This document shows, piece after piece, positions 9,060-16,501 of a stretch of 27,726 nt of DNA. Below the pieces are notes generated by a model. The model searched no databases. It saw nothing but the letters and a program-made list of their open reading frames with translations, and had not been told where the DNA came from. Source of the DNA: B16-G9 sp964400655 (GTDB lineage Bacteria; Bacteroidota; Bacteroidia; Bacteroidales; F082); the NCBI GenBank assembly GCA_964400655.1, contig CAYNVN010000101.1, positions 1 to 27,726 on the forward strand. Reading direction: 5' to 3'. The translations under genes and the position numbers were made by a program. How positions within the stretch are numbered: position 1 is the stretch's first letter; every line of letters begins with the position of its first letter.

Positions 9060-10067
9060 ATGTTTAAATATTTACGTTTTATTTCCATTTTTACGTTTGT
9101 TTTAGTTTTTTGGGGTAATGTTCGTGCGCAGGATCCGGCGTTTTCGCAGTTTTATGCTAATCCGTTGTTTCTTAATCCGGCTTTGGCGGGTGCTACCGAA
9201 TGTGGCCGGTTAAATCTAAACTATCGTAATCAATGGCCTGCCATGGGTAATGCTTTTATTACTTACGGTGTAAGTTATGACCAAAACCTCGAATCAATAA
9301 AAAGCGGTTTTGGTGTTGTAATAATGAGCGACAGACAGGGAGACGGTGCACTGACCAGAAGCAGTGCTTCGCTGTTTTATTCCTATAAATTAAAGGTAAG
9401 CGACCCGATAACCATTAGTTTTGGTGTGGAAGGTTCTTATTTGCAGGATCATTTAGACTGGGATAAACTACAGTTTGCCGACCAGTTTAATATTGAAACC
9501 AAACAGTTTGATTTGCCGACGAGTGAAACACCCCCTTCGAGAAATTCGGTAGCTACACCCGATTTTTCGGTTGGAGCGGTTATGAATTATTATGATGAAT
9601 GGTTTGCAGGCGTTGCCGTTAATCATATTACACAACCCGATATCTCCTTTTACGATAACACAACAAGTAAGCTTTCGATGAAATATACGGTTCACGGAGG
9701 TGTTAATGTTAACCTTTCCAAAGGAATGTTAGGTAATTTTAGTCAAAACGACTATTTGCTACAGGTAAATTTACTTTATTTGCAGCAGGAAACTTTTAAC
9801 CAGATAAACGCAGGTCTTTATATCAACAAATACCCGTTTGTATTGGGTGGCTGGTTCAGGCATAACTTTAGTAATCCTGATGCAGCCATTGTGTTGGTTG
9901 GAATAACATGGAATAATTTACGATTTGGCTATAGTTACGATTTTACCGTTTCTAAAATTGGCGGTAGTTCGGGCGGAGCACACGAAATTTCTTTTTCATG
10001 GGACTTCTGCATTTATAAACAACAAAAAAGAAGAACCATCAGGGCAATAAAAGCCCCGATGTTTTAG
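9060..10067 (+). CDS. PorP/SprF-family T9SS outer-membrane protein
   Basis: The 335-residue product has a signal peptide ending near VRAQ and then the typical PorP/SprF opening DPAFSQFYANPLFLNPALAG. It has alternating beta-barrel strands and an aromatic C-terminal strand, followed by a short basic tail (YKQQKRRTIRAIKAPMF). An in-frame ATG at 9015 would add 15 polar residues before the signal peptide, so 9060 is preferred. Family members are outer-membrane proteins: PorP works with the PorK/PorN ring in P. gingivalis, and SprF is needed for SprB secretion in Flavobacterium. The gene is first in an operon with gldJ, 38 bp downstream, and is divergent from the porU genes. Whether it acts as PorP (core) or SprF (dedicated to one adhesin) cannot be told, so no symbol is given. 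Confidence 0.85.
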   Translation: MFKYLRFISIFTFVLVFWGNVRAQDPAFSQFYANPLFLNPALAGATECGRLNLNYRNQWPAMGNAFITYGVSYDQNLESIKSGFGVVIMSDRQGDGALTRSSASLFYSYKLKVSDPITISFGVEGSYLQDHLDWDKLQFADQFNIETKQFDLPTSETPPSRNSVATPDFSVGAVMNYYDEWFAGVAVNHITQPDISFYDNTTSKLSMKYTVHGGVNVNLSKGMLGNFSQNDYLLQVNLLYLQQETFNQINAGLYINKYPFVLGGWFRHNFSNPDAAIVLVGITWNNLRFGYSYDFTVSKIGGSSGGAHEISFSWDFCIYKQQKRRTIRAIKAPMF

Positions 10068-10105
10068 TTATTAAAAATTAGAGAAACAACAAAATTTGGT
10101 TTAAG

Positions 10106-11596
10106 ATGTTAAATATCAAAAAACTATTTCTTTTATTACTTGGATTTGCAGGTATTGCAATTTTAACATCATCGTGTAAAAGCAATGAGCGTTCGCGTAC
10201 CACAGGTATGGAATTTAATAATCCGCAAAACGGAGGATTTGAAGTGCCTGAAACAAAAGATCAAATTACAGGCCCCGGTTTGGTGTTGATTGAAGGAGGT
10301 ACTTTTGTGATGGGTGCTACCGAAGAAAATCCGTTTTACGAGTGGGATAACATGCCGCGCCGTGTTACCGTGAGCAGTTTTTACATTGATGAAGCAGAGG
10401 TTAGTAATCTCGATTATCAGGAGTATATTTACTGGCTTAACAGGGTTTACGGCGAAAATTATCCTTCGGTTGTGCAAAATGCTCTGCCCGATACGTTGGT
10501 TTGGCTTAACAAACTTTCGTATAACGAACCGCTGGTTGAAACCTATTTCCGCCATCCCTCCTACAGAGATTATCCTGTGGTTGGCGTTTCATGGGTTCAG
10601 GCAAATGATTATGCAAAGTGGAGGTCAGACCGTGTAAATGAGCAGCTCTTAATAGATGCCGGTATTCTTGATTACGACCCCGATCAAAAAGGTGATAACA
10701 ACTTTAATACCGAGGCTTATCTGGCCGGCCAGTATGAAGGTTTGGTGAAAGAAGGAAAAGAAGATTTAAGCCCCGACGGATCAGGAACACGTAATGTTCG
10801 TTACGAAGACGGTATCCTCCTTCCCGATTACCGCCTGCCCACCGAAGCCGAATGGGAATATGCAGCTTACGGCCTTATTGGTAATACCCTCTATAACCGT
10901 GTGGTTGAACGTAAAACATATCCATGGAACGGTGAAGCCGTTAGAACCGACGATACAAAATATTACGGAAGTTTTGTTGCCAACTTTAAAAGAGGTAACG
11001 GCGACTATATGGGTGTTGCAGGCGATTTAAACGACGGTGCTTCACTGCCCGCTCCTGTTTTGTCGTACTGGCCCAATGATTACGGTTTGTATAACATGGC
11101 CGGTAATGTTAGCGAATGGACACTGGATGTTTATCGTCCGCTTTCGCATCAGGACGTTGCCGATTTCAATCCTTTCAGAGGAAATGTTGTTAAAGTTATC
11201 AAAACCGATATGGATGGTCATGTCGCTCCTAAGGATTCGCTGGGACGTATTGAATATGTTGAGATTGACGAATCAAAAATTGCCAATCGCGATAACTTCC
11301 GTAAAGCCAATAACATTAACTACAAGGATGGCGACTACGAATCGAGTATTGAGGTTGGCTCCGACTGGACTGCCGGACCTGAATATGAAAATACAACCGC
11401 ACAAATGTATGATTACGGTAAAACAAGTTTAATCAGCGACAAATCGCGTGTGGTTAAAGGCGGATCATGGAAAGACGGTGTTTATTTCCTTAGCCCCGGT
11501 GTGCGTCGTTTTATGGATGAAGATAAATCGTCTGCTACCGTAGGTTTCCGTTGCGCAATGAACCGCGTTGGAAGTCCTGCCGGAAATGGAAGATAG
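10106..11596 (+). CDS. gldJ: GldJ, T9SS/gliding lipoprotein
   Basis: This 496-residue protein has a lipoprotein signal peptide with lipobox LTSSC (Cys24 would be lipidated). A formylglycine-generating-enzyme-like (FGE-sulfatase) fold follows from about residue 55, opening with IEGGTFVMGATEENP. Further landmarks are RHPSYRDYPVVGVSW, LPTEAEWEYAA, YGLYNMAGNVSEW and the end motif RVVKGGSWKDG...VGFRCAMN. These occur in GldJ and GldK/PorK. GldJ is favoured because of the RSDRVNEQLL segment and because porU/porV and murF are neighbours, as in Flavobacterium. In F. johnsoniae GldJ is needed for gliding and for GldK stability and secretion. This copy is shorter than the roughly 560-residue Flavobacterium protein. 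It follows a PorP/SprF gene by 38 bp and is closed by a strong terminator. GldK/PorK is the main alternative. Confidence 0.88.
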   Translation: MLNIKKLFLLLLGFAGIAILTSSCKSNERSRTTGMEFNNPQNGGFEVPETKDQITGPGLVLIEGGTFVMGATEENPFYEWDNMPRRVTVSSFYIDEAEVSNLDYQEYIYWLNRVYGENYPSVVQNALPDTLVWLNKLSYNEPLVETYFRHPSYRDYPVVGVSWVQANDYAKWRSDRVNEQLLIDAGILDYDPDQKGDNNFNTEAYLAGQYEGLVKEGKEDLSPDGSGTRNVRYEDGILLPDYRLPTEAEWEYAAYGLIGNTLYNRVVERKTYPWNGEAVRTDDTKYYGSFVANFKRGNGDYMGVAGDLNDGASLPAPVLSYWPNDYGLYNMAGNVSEWTLDVYRPLSHQDVADFNPFRGNVVKVIKTDMDGHVAPKDSLGRIEYVEIDESKIANRDNFRKANNINYKDGDYESSIEVGSDWTAGPEYENTTAQMYDYGKTSLISDKSRVVKGGSWKDGVYFLSPGVRRFMDEDKSSATVGFRCAMNRVGSPAGNGR

Positions 11597-11618
11597 AACC
11601 GATTAATAACTATATTTA

Positions 11619-11651
11619 CCCCGGTAAACATTCGTTTATCGGGGTTTTTTT
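11619..11651 (+). terminator. Rho-independent terminator after gldJ
   Basis: CCCCGGTAAAC (11619-11629) pairs with GTTTATCGGGG (11634-11644), leaving one G-T wobble and a four-base loop. Seven T residues follow at once. It lies 22 bases past the gldJ stop and 17 bases before murF, so it separates the T9SS operon from the cell-wall genes. Confidence 0.88.
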
Positions 11652-11668
11652 ATTAACGACCGTTCTAT

Positions 11669-12952
11669 ATGGATAAAATACAACAACTATACAACGTTTT
11701 TCTTAAATCGGCTGGCGTAAGTATCGATACCAGAAAAGAGGTGAAAAATACCATCTTCTTTGCACTTTCAGGAGAAAATTTTAACGGAAACAGGTTTGCT
11801 GCCGAAGCTTTGGAAAAGGGAGCAGTGATTGCTGTTATTGATGATGCGCACTATGATGAAGGAGAAAAGTTTTTTTTAACGGATAATGTGCTTGAAACTT
11901 TACAGCAGCTTGCGCTTTTTCATCGTAAAAAGTTTAAAATTCCGGTGATTGGTATTACCGGAACCAACGGTAAAACCACCACCAAGGAGTTGATAAAAAC
12001 GGTCTTGAAACAAAAGTATTATGTTACGGCTACCACCGGAAATTATAACAATCACATTGGTGTTCCCGTTACTTTATTGGCCATAAACCGGAAAACGGAG
12101 ATAGCCGTTGTTGAAATGGGAGCCAGCCATATCGGCGAAATAGCATTGTTGTGCAACCTCGTGTTGCCCACTCACGGACTTATTACCAATATCGGTAAAG
12201 CCCACCTGGAAGGATTCGGCAGTTTTGAAGGGGTGAAAAAAACCAAGCGCGAACTCTACGATTTTATTGAAAACAATAAAGGAACGGTTATTGTCAACAA
12301 TGATGACCCGATATTAAGAACATTTTCTAAAAACATCAACAAATTTACCTATGGGGTTTCGGATGCGGATGTAACAGGGAAAATTGTTAAATATTTACCT
12401 TTTTTATCGGTTGAAATTATAAAAGAAGCGGGGTCGTTTGCCATCGACAGCAAGTTATACGGCAGCTATAATTTTTACAACATTATGGCAGCAGCGGCAA
12501 CAGGCACCTTATTGGGCGTACCGGCCGAAAAAATTAAAACGGCAATCGAAAATTACATTCCGGTAAACAACCGTTCGCAACAAATAAAAACAGACCGTAA
12601 TTTTGTTATACTGGATGCTTACAATGCCAACCCCGTTAGCCTTTCGTATGCCATAAACAGTTTTAAAGATGCCCGCTTTAATGATCCGTTATTAATAATC
12701 GGCGATATGTTTGAACTGGGCAACGATTCGCCGCTTGAGCATCAGGAAATAGTTAATTTGTTGATTAAAACAGGTTTTAGAGAGGTGATATTGGTGGGAA
12801 AACATTTTTTTAATACAAACCATCCTTTTCTTGCTTTTGCCGAAAAAGAGGAAGCATCAGATTATATCAGAAAAAAAGATTTTACCAACCGCACTGTTTT
12901 GATAAAAGGTTCCAATGGCTTACATCTTGAAACATTATTGAAATATTTATGA
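11669..12952 (+). CDS. murF: MurF, UDP-MurNAc-tripeptide--D-Ala-D-Ala ligase
   Basis: This 427-residue Mur ligase performs the last cytoplasmic step of peptidoglycan precursor synthesis, adding D-Ala-D-Ala to UDP-MurNAc-tripeptide with ATP. The N-terminal MurF motif SIDTRKEV...FFALSGENFNGN is present (about 18-41). The ATP loop GTNGKTTTK is at 98-106. The central domain has VVEMGASHIGEI and TNIGKAHLEGFGS, followed by VNNDDP. The C-terminal domain has LDAYNANPVS and IGDMFELG. The start at 11669 comes directly after the gldJ terminator. I see no clear TAnnTTTG promoter, so murF may depend on readthrough or a weak promoter inside the terminator region. It overlaps anmK by four bases (ATGA). Following gldJ is, from memory, a common arrangement in this phylum. 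Confidence 0.95.
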   Translation: MDKIQQLYNVFLKSAGVSIDTRKEVKNTIFFALSGENFNGNRFAAEALEKGAVIAVIDDAHYDEGEKFFLTDNVLETLQQLALFHRKKFKIPVIGITGTNGKTTTKELIKTVLKQKYYVTATTGNYNNHIGVPVTLLAINRKTEIAVVEMGASHIGEIALLCNLVLPTHGLITNIGKAHLEGFGSFEGVKKTKRELYDFIENNKGTVIVNNDDPILRTFSKNINKFTYGVSDADVTGKIVKYLPFLSVEIIKEAGSFAIDSKLYGSYNFYNIMAAAATGTLLGVPAEKIKTAIENYIPVNNRSQQIKTDRNFVILDAYNANPVSLSYAINSFKDARFNDPLLIIGDMFELGNDSPLEHQEIVNLLIKTGFREVILVGKHFFNTNHPFLAFAEKEEASDYIRKKDFTNRTVLIKGSNGLHLETLLKYL

Positions 12953-14061
12953 TTGTACACAAAGCCATAGGGTTAATGTCGGGCAGTTCGATTGACGGGC
13001 TTGATATTGCTTATGCCGAATTTTGGCATGAAAACGGTAAGTGGGAGTACAACCTTCTTGCCGGTGAAACGATTCTTTATCCGTCCGAATGGAAAAACAT
13101 TTTGAAAAATATACGGGAGTTTCCGGCAAAAGAATTGATAGAAGTGCATCATAAGTACGGTAAATTTCTCGGGGAATTAACCGCTCAATTTATCCGGTCG
13201 CACAAACTTAAACCAAAGCTTATTGCTTCGCACGGTCATACGGTTTTTCATAATCCCGAAAAGGGATACACTTTTCAGCTTGGTTACGGACAGGAAATAG
13301 CTGCAATTACCAAAATAACAACTGTTTCCGATTTCAGAACCAAAGATATTGCACTGGGAGGACAGGGTGCCCCGCTGGTTCCCATTGGCGATGAACTGCT
13401 TTTCGGTGAGTATGCCGCCTGTGTTAACATTGGCGGGATTGCCAACATGTCGTTTAATAAAAACGGACAAAGGGTTGCCTTTGATATAGGGCCGGCCAAC
13501 CAGTTGCTTAATTATCTTGCCAACCGTGCCGGATACGATTATGATAAAAACGGCGAAATGGCAATGCAGGGAAAACTGATTGATAAATTATATACTGATT
13601 TGGCGGAAGAGGTCTTTTACCGTAAATCCCTCCCTAAATCGTTAAGTAACGAGTATGTTGCCGCTCATTTTATCCCGTTGCTGGAGAAGTCCGGCGGCAA
13701 AACCGAAGACAAACTTTATACGGTTTCGCTGCATGTTGCCGATCAGCTTTATAAAGCTTTATCATTTATTCCTGCCGGTGATAAACCTAATTTGGTTCCG
13801 GTTATCCGTAATGGTATTGCAAAAAGGGGTAAAGATGTTTTGGTAACCGGTGGAGGAGCTAAAAACAGGTTTCTCATATCCTTATTAAAGGATATAACAC
13901 CCTGTAACATTGTTGTCCCGCAGGAAAATCTTATCGATTTTAAAGAAGCACTTATATTTGCTTTTATGGGAGTGCTTAAGCTTAAAAACAAAATAAATTG
14001 CCTTTCTACGGCAACCGGTGCTTTAAAAAACAGCAGTGCCGGGGTTGTTTTTAAACCTTAA
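12949..14061 (+). CDS. anmK: AnmK, anhydro-N-acetylmuramic acid kinase
   Basis: This 370-residue sugar kinase of the ASKHA fold converts 1,6-anhydro-MurNAc plus ATP and water to MurNAc-6-phosphate during peptidoglycan recycling. Visible motifs are the N-terminal phosphate loop GLMSGSSIDGLD (8-19), SHGHTVFHNP, SDFRTKDIALGGQGAPLVP (which should hold the catalytic Asp), NIGGIANMSF, DIGPANQLLN and the late VTGGGAKNRFL. Length is normal for the family. The ATG at 12949 overlaps the murF stop as ATGA, which suggests translational coupling. Its TAA overlaps the stop codon of the convergent transporter gene. Confidence 0.93.
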   Translation: MIVHKAIGLMSGSSIDGLDIAYAEFWHENGKWEYNLLAGETILYPSEWKNILKNIREFPAKELIEVHHKYGKFLGELTAQFIRSHKLKPKLIASHGHTVFHNPEKGYTFQLGYGQEIAAITKITTVSDFRTKDIALGGQGAPLVPIGDELLFGEYAACVNIGGIANMSFNKNGQRVAFDIGPANQLLNYLANRAGYDYDKNGEMAMQGKLIDKLYTDLAEEVFYRKSLPKSLSNEYVAAHFIPLLEKSGGKTEDKLYTVSLHVADQLYKALSFIPAGDKPNLVPVIRNGIAKRGKDVLVTGGGAKNRFLISLLKDITPCNIVVPQENLIDFKEALIFAFMGVLKLKNKINCLSTATGALKNSSAGVVFKP

Positions 14062-14072
14062 TAGGTTTTTTT
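14053..14072 (+). terminator. Weak terminator at the anmK stop
   Basis: AAACCT (14053-14058) and AGGTTT (14063-14068) form a six-bp hairpin with loop TAAT, and the T run continues to 14072. The hairpin covers the overlapping stop codons of the two convergent genes. It is short, and the tail is T-rich only for plus-strand transcripts. Confidence 0.35.
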
Positions 14073-15494
14073 CAGCAAAAACCGGTTATAAACGGCAAGC
14101 ATTAAAGCCGCTGTTATGCCGATGGCAAAAATAACCATCCAGATATGCGACGGGTGAAACTGATTCCATAAGTAGGAAGTAAATTCATTTTCGGTCATGC
14201 CCAGTTTTTCGGCGGCCTTAATAAAATATTGATGATGGGTTAAATCACCGGAAAGGGAGATTCCTTTTTCCGCCATGGTTTTTACTGCCAGCGAATGCTT
14301 GTCGGACATGGACTGATAAACATTTCCCGAAATGATACCGGCAAAAACATTTCCCAAAAATACCGGAATAAACGAATATCCCATATAAAGAGCCTTTTTA
14401 TCGGGAGGCGCAATACGGCCGATGTATTCGGTAATTTTCGGTGAAGCGGTCATTTCGCCAATGGCAAAAATAAAGATGGCGGCAATGGTGAACATAACAT
14501 TTTGTGTAAGCAGGGTAAGTGCCATACCAATGGAGCTGACAATAAAACCGGTTACCATGGTTCCCACCGGTTTCCATCGCATTACCAGCGATGAAATCAC
14601 TATTTGAAATACAATAATAAAGAGGGCATCCAGATTGGTGATAAACTCCGAGTCCATTTGGTTGCCATTGCTGTAATTGGCTGCAATAAACGGAATGTTT
14701 TCGCTAAAGAAACGGTATAGCTGAGTGGTGTCAACCCACTGCTCGATAAATACCGGCAGGGTAAAAAACAACTGATTGTACATGGTCCAGAATCCAGCAA
14801 CAATCAATAAAAATACAACAAACCTGAAATCGGCAAGCACCAAACCTATGTTTTTAAAAACCTTTGCCAGCGAAGCCCCCAGTGTTTCGTTTGATTTTTC
14901 ACGCTGTCCCGGCTCTTTGTAAAAAAAGAGTAAAATAAAGTTTAAGGCTATAATGCCCGCCGAAATATGGAACACGGTTTCGTATGAGCTGTTTTTAAAA
15001 AGCAGGGTTACCATTGGGCCGAAAAACGCACCCAGGTTCACCATCATATAAAAAATACCGAATCCGATGGAAGCGTTTTTGTCGTTTGTTGTTTTGGCAA
15101 CCGTGGCCGAAATAACCGGCTTAAAAAGTGCTGCCCCCAGCGCAAGGTACAGGTACATAATAAAAACACCCGTAAAACTGTGAAACATGGGAAGGAAAAT
15201 AAAGGCCGTTGTATAAACCGTAAAGGCAATATACAGTACCTTTTTATAGCCGTATCTGTCGGCAATGGAGCCGGTAATGATGGGGAGGAAATAGAGAATT
15301 CCGGTACCAATCCCCATTATCATTCCCTTTTCTGTTTGCGAAAATTCCAAACCGCCCAAATCGCTTGATTTTGTAAGATAGTTGGCAAAAAGCATAAAAA
15401 ATCCGTACCATGCCCATCTTTCAAAAAGTTCGATACTGTTCGCTACCCAGAATGTGCGGGGAAACGACTTGAAAACACTGCTACCTTTACTCAT
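14058..15494 (-). CDS. POT/PTR-type MFS transporter, probable peptide:H+ symporter
   Basis: This 478-residue polytopic membrane protein has about 12 or more hydrophobic segments. The first helix has ELFERWAWYG (22-31), matching the ExxERFxYY proton-coupling motif of the POT family with W for F and W for the first Y. The MFS loop SIADRYGYKK (76-85) follows helix 2. POT proteins import di- and tripeptides with protons. A hydrophilic stretch of about 55 residues (roughly 394-449) precedes the last helix and is longer than a simple loop. The gene is last in the run dnaX-HhH protein-transporter, 10 bases after the upstream stop. Its stop overlaps that of anmK on the other strand. Substrate is not determined; peptides are likely from the family, and muropeptides are a guess from the neighbours. 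Confidence 0.82.
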   Translation of the reverse strand: MSKGSSVFKSFPRTFWVANSIELFERWAWYGFFMLFANYLTKSSDLGGLEFSQTEKGMIMGIGTGILYFLPIITGSIADRYGYKKVLYIAFTVYTTAFIFLPMFHSFTGVFIMYLYLALGAALFKPVISATVAKTTNDKNASIGFGIFYMMVNLGAFFGPMVTLLFKNSSYETVFHISAGIIALNFILLFFYKEPGQREKSNETLGASLAKVFKNIGLVLADFRFVVFLLIVAGFWTMYNQLFFTLPVFIEQWVDTTQLYRFFSENIPFIAANYSNGNQMDSEFITNLDALFIIVFQIVISSLVMRWKPVGTMVTGFIVSSIGMALTLLTQNVMFTIAAIFIFAIGEMTASPKITEYIGRIAPPDKKALYMGYSFIPVFLGNVFAGIISGNVYQSMSDKHSLAVKTMAEKGISLSGDLTHHQYFIKAAEKLGMTENEFTSYLWNQFHPSHIWMVIFAIGITAALMLAVYNRFLLKKTY

Positions 15495-15504
15495 AACTTC
15501 GTTA

Positions 15505-16464
15505 TTAATTATCTCTTATATCAGCGCGGCAAAGATATAAATAATGCAAAAGCTTTAAACCGGTTGTGTCGTTACCGATAATTTTTAACAACTGCGACCT
15601 GTTTGTAAATTCACCACCTGCTTTATGGCGTGCCGAAAATATTTTTTTGGTGAGGTTGTAATCGCAGTAGGGATGCTTTAAAAGCTGTTTAAACCCTGTT
15701 TGATTAACGCATATTTTATGAATGATTAAGGTGTCAACAGTTACATAAGGGGCAATTTTTGAATAGTAATAAGTTTTAAATCCGTAAACCTCTTTTAACT
15801 GTTCTTTGGTGTAGAAACCGCCCAGTTTTTTACGGTAAGCCGTTATCCTGCTGCAAAGCCATAAGGGTAAATTAAGATTTGAATGCAAAGCATTGGTGTC
15901 GGCACCGTTCAGTTCGGTATATCTATAGGAAGGTTTATTACGGAAAGATGTTTTAATGATATCTGCACCCTTTGGGGTAAACACGGTTTTTATTTGAACA
16001 TAGGGTTCTAATATTTTGTACTCGGCAGGTGAAATGCAATAGATCTTTTTTAAATCCTCCTTTTGGTAAAATTTTCCTCCTTTGGCTTCATAGTTTTTTA
16101 TCACTTTTATCTGTTTATCGGTTAATCCCATCTTTTTCCAAAGCCGGGCGGGCAGCTTGTTGGGATCAAAAACAAAAGGATGGATTTTATTCCGGGCCAT
16201 CTCGCGATTTAACTGCCCGATGCTTTGTATTTTTTCGATGTATATTGAATCGCTGACAATCTGCTGTTGTTGTTCAAAACGTTTTACCTTTTCAACAACG
16301 GCCGGATCGTTATAACGATTGCCCGAAATAAGCAAAGGCAGAATAAAGTAAATTACCGAAAACAACAGGATTAGTACGGTTAGTACAACAATGCCGTATT
16401 GTTCGGCTTTGCTCAAACCGAAAAATTCGCGGATTAGCTGTTTGATGCGGTGTAGCATAAGCAT
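15505..16464 (-). CDS. Membrane-anchored protein with three helix-hairpin-helix (ComEA-like) repeats
   Basis: The 319-residue product has a cytoplasmic basic N-terminus, one transmembrane segment (about 23-47), a Q/E-rich linker and three related units near residues 103-157, 185-243 and 251-312. Each unit carries a similar core: YEAKGGKFYQKEDLKKIY, YRKKLGGFYTKEQLKEVYG and ARHKAGGEFTNRSQLLKII. These resemble the helix-hairpin-helix repeats of ComEA-type DNA-binding proteins. The topology puts the repeats outside the cytoplasm, which is odd for a DNA-binding fold unless it handles incoming or extracellular DNA or binds protein. A second ATG two codons in (16458) is an equally possible start. 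It lies 37 bases after dnaX and 10 bases before the transporter, probably in one transcript. Function unknown. Confidence 0.8.
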   Translation of the reverse strand: MLMLHRIKQLIREFFGLSKAEQYGIVVLTVLILLFSVIYFILPLLISGNRYNDPAVVEKVKRFEQQQQIVSDSIYIEKIQSIGQLNREMARNKIHPFVFDPNKLPARLWKKMGLTDKQIKVIKNYEAKGGKFYQKEDLKKIYCISPAEYKILEPYVQIKTVFTPKGADIIKTSFRNKPSYRYTELNGADTNALHSNLNLPLWLCSRITAYRKKLGGFYTKEQLKEVYGFKTYYYSKIAPYVTVDTLIIHKICVNQTGFKQLLKHPYCDYNLTKKIFSARHKAGGEFTNRSQLLKIIGNDTTGLKLLHYLYLCRADIRDN

Positions 16465-16501
16465 GAGTTAAAACCGTAACCCCACACCCTGCACCTATTC
16501 T

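Noticed and set aside
12970..13008. AnmK loop with SGSSIDG instead of SGTSxDG
   Set aside because: Ser for Thr is a conservative change, and I see no reason to suspect loss of kinase activity.
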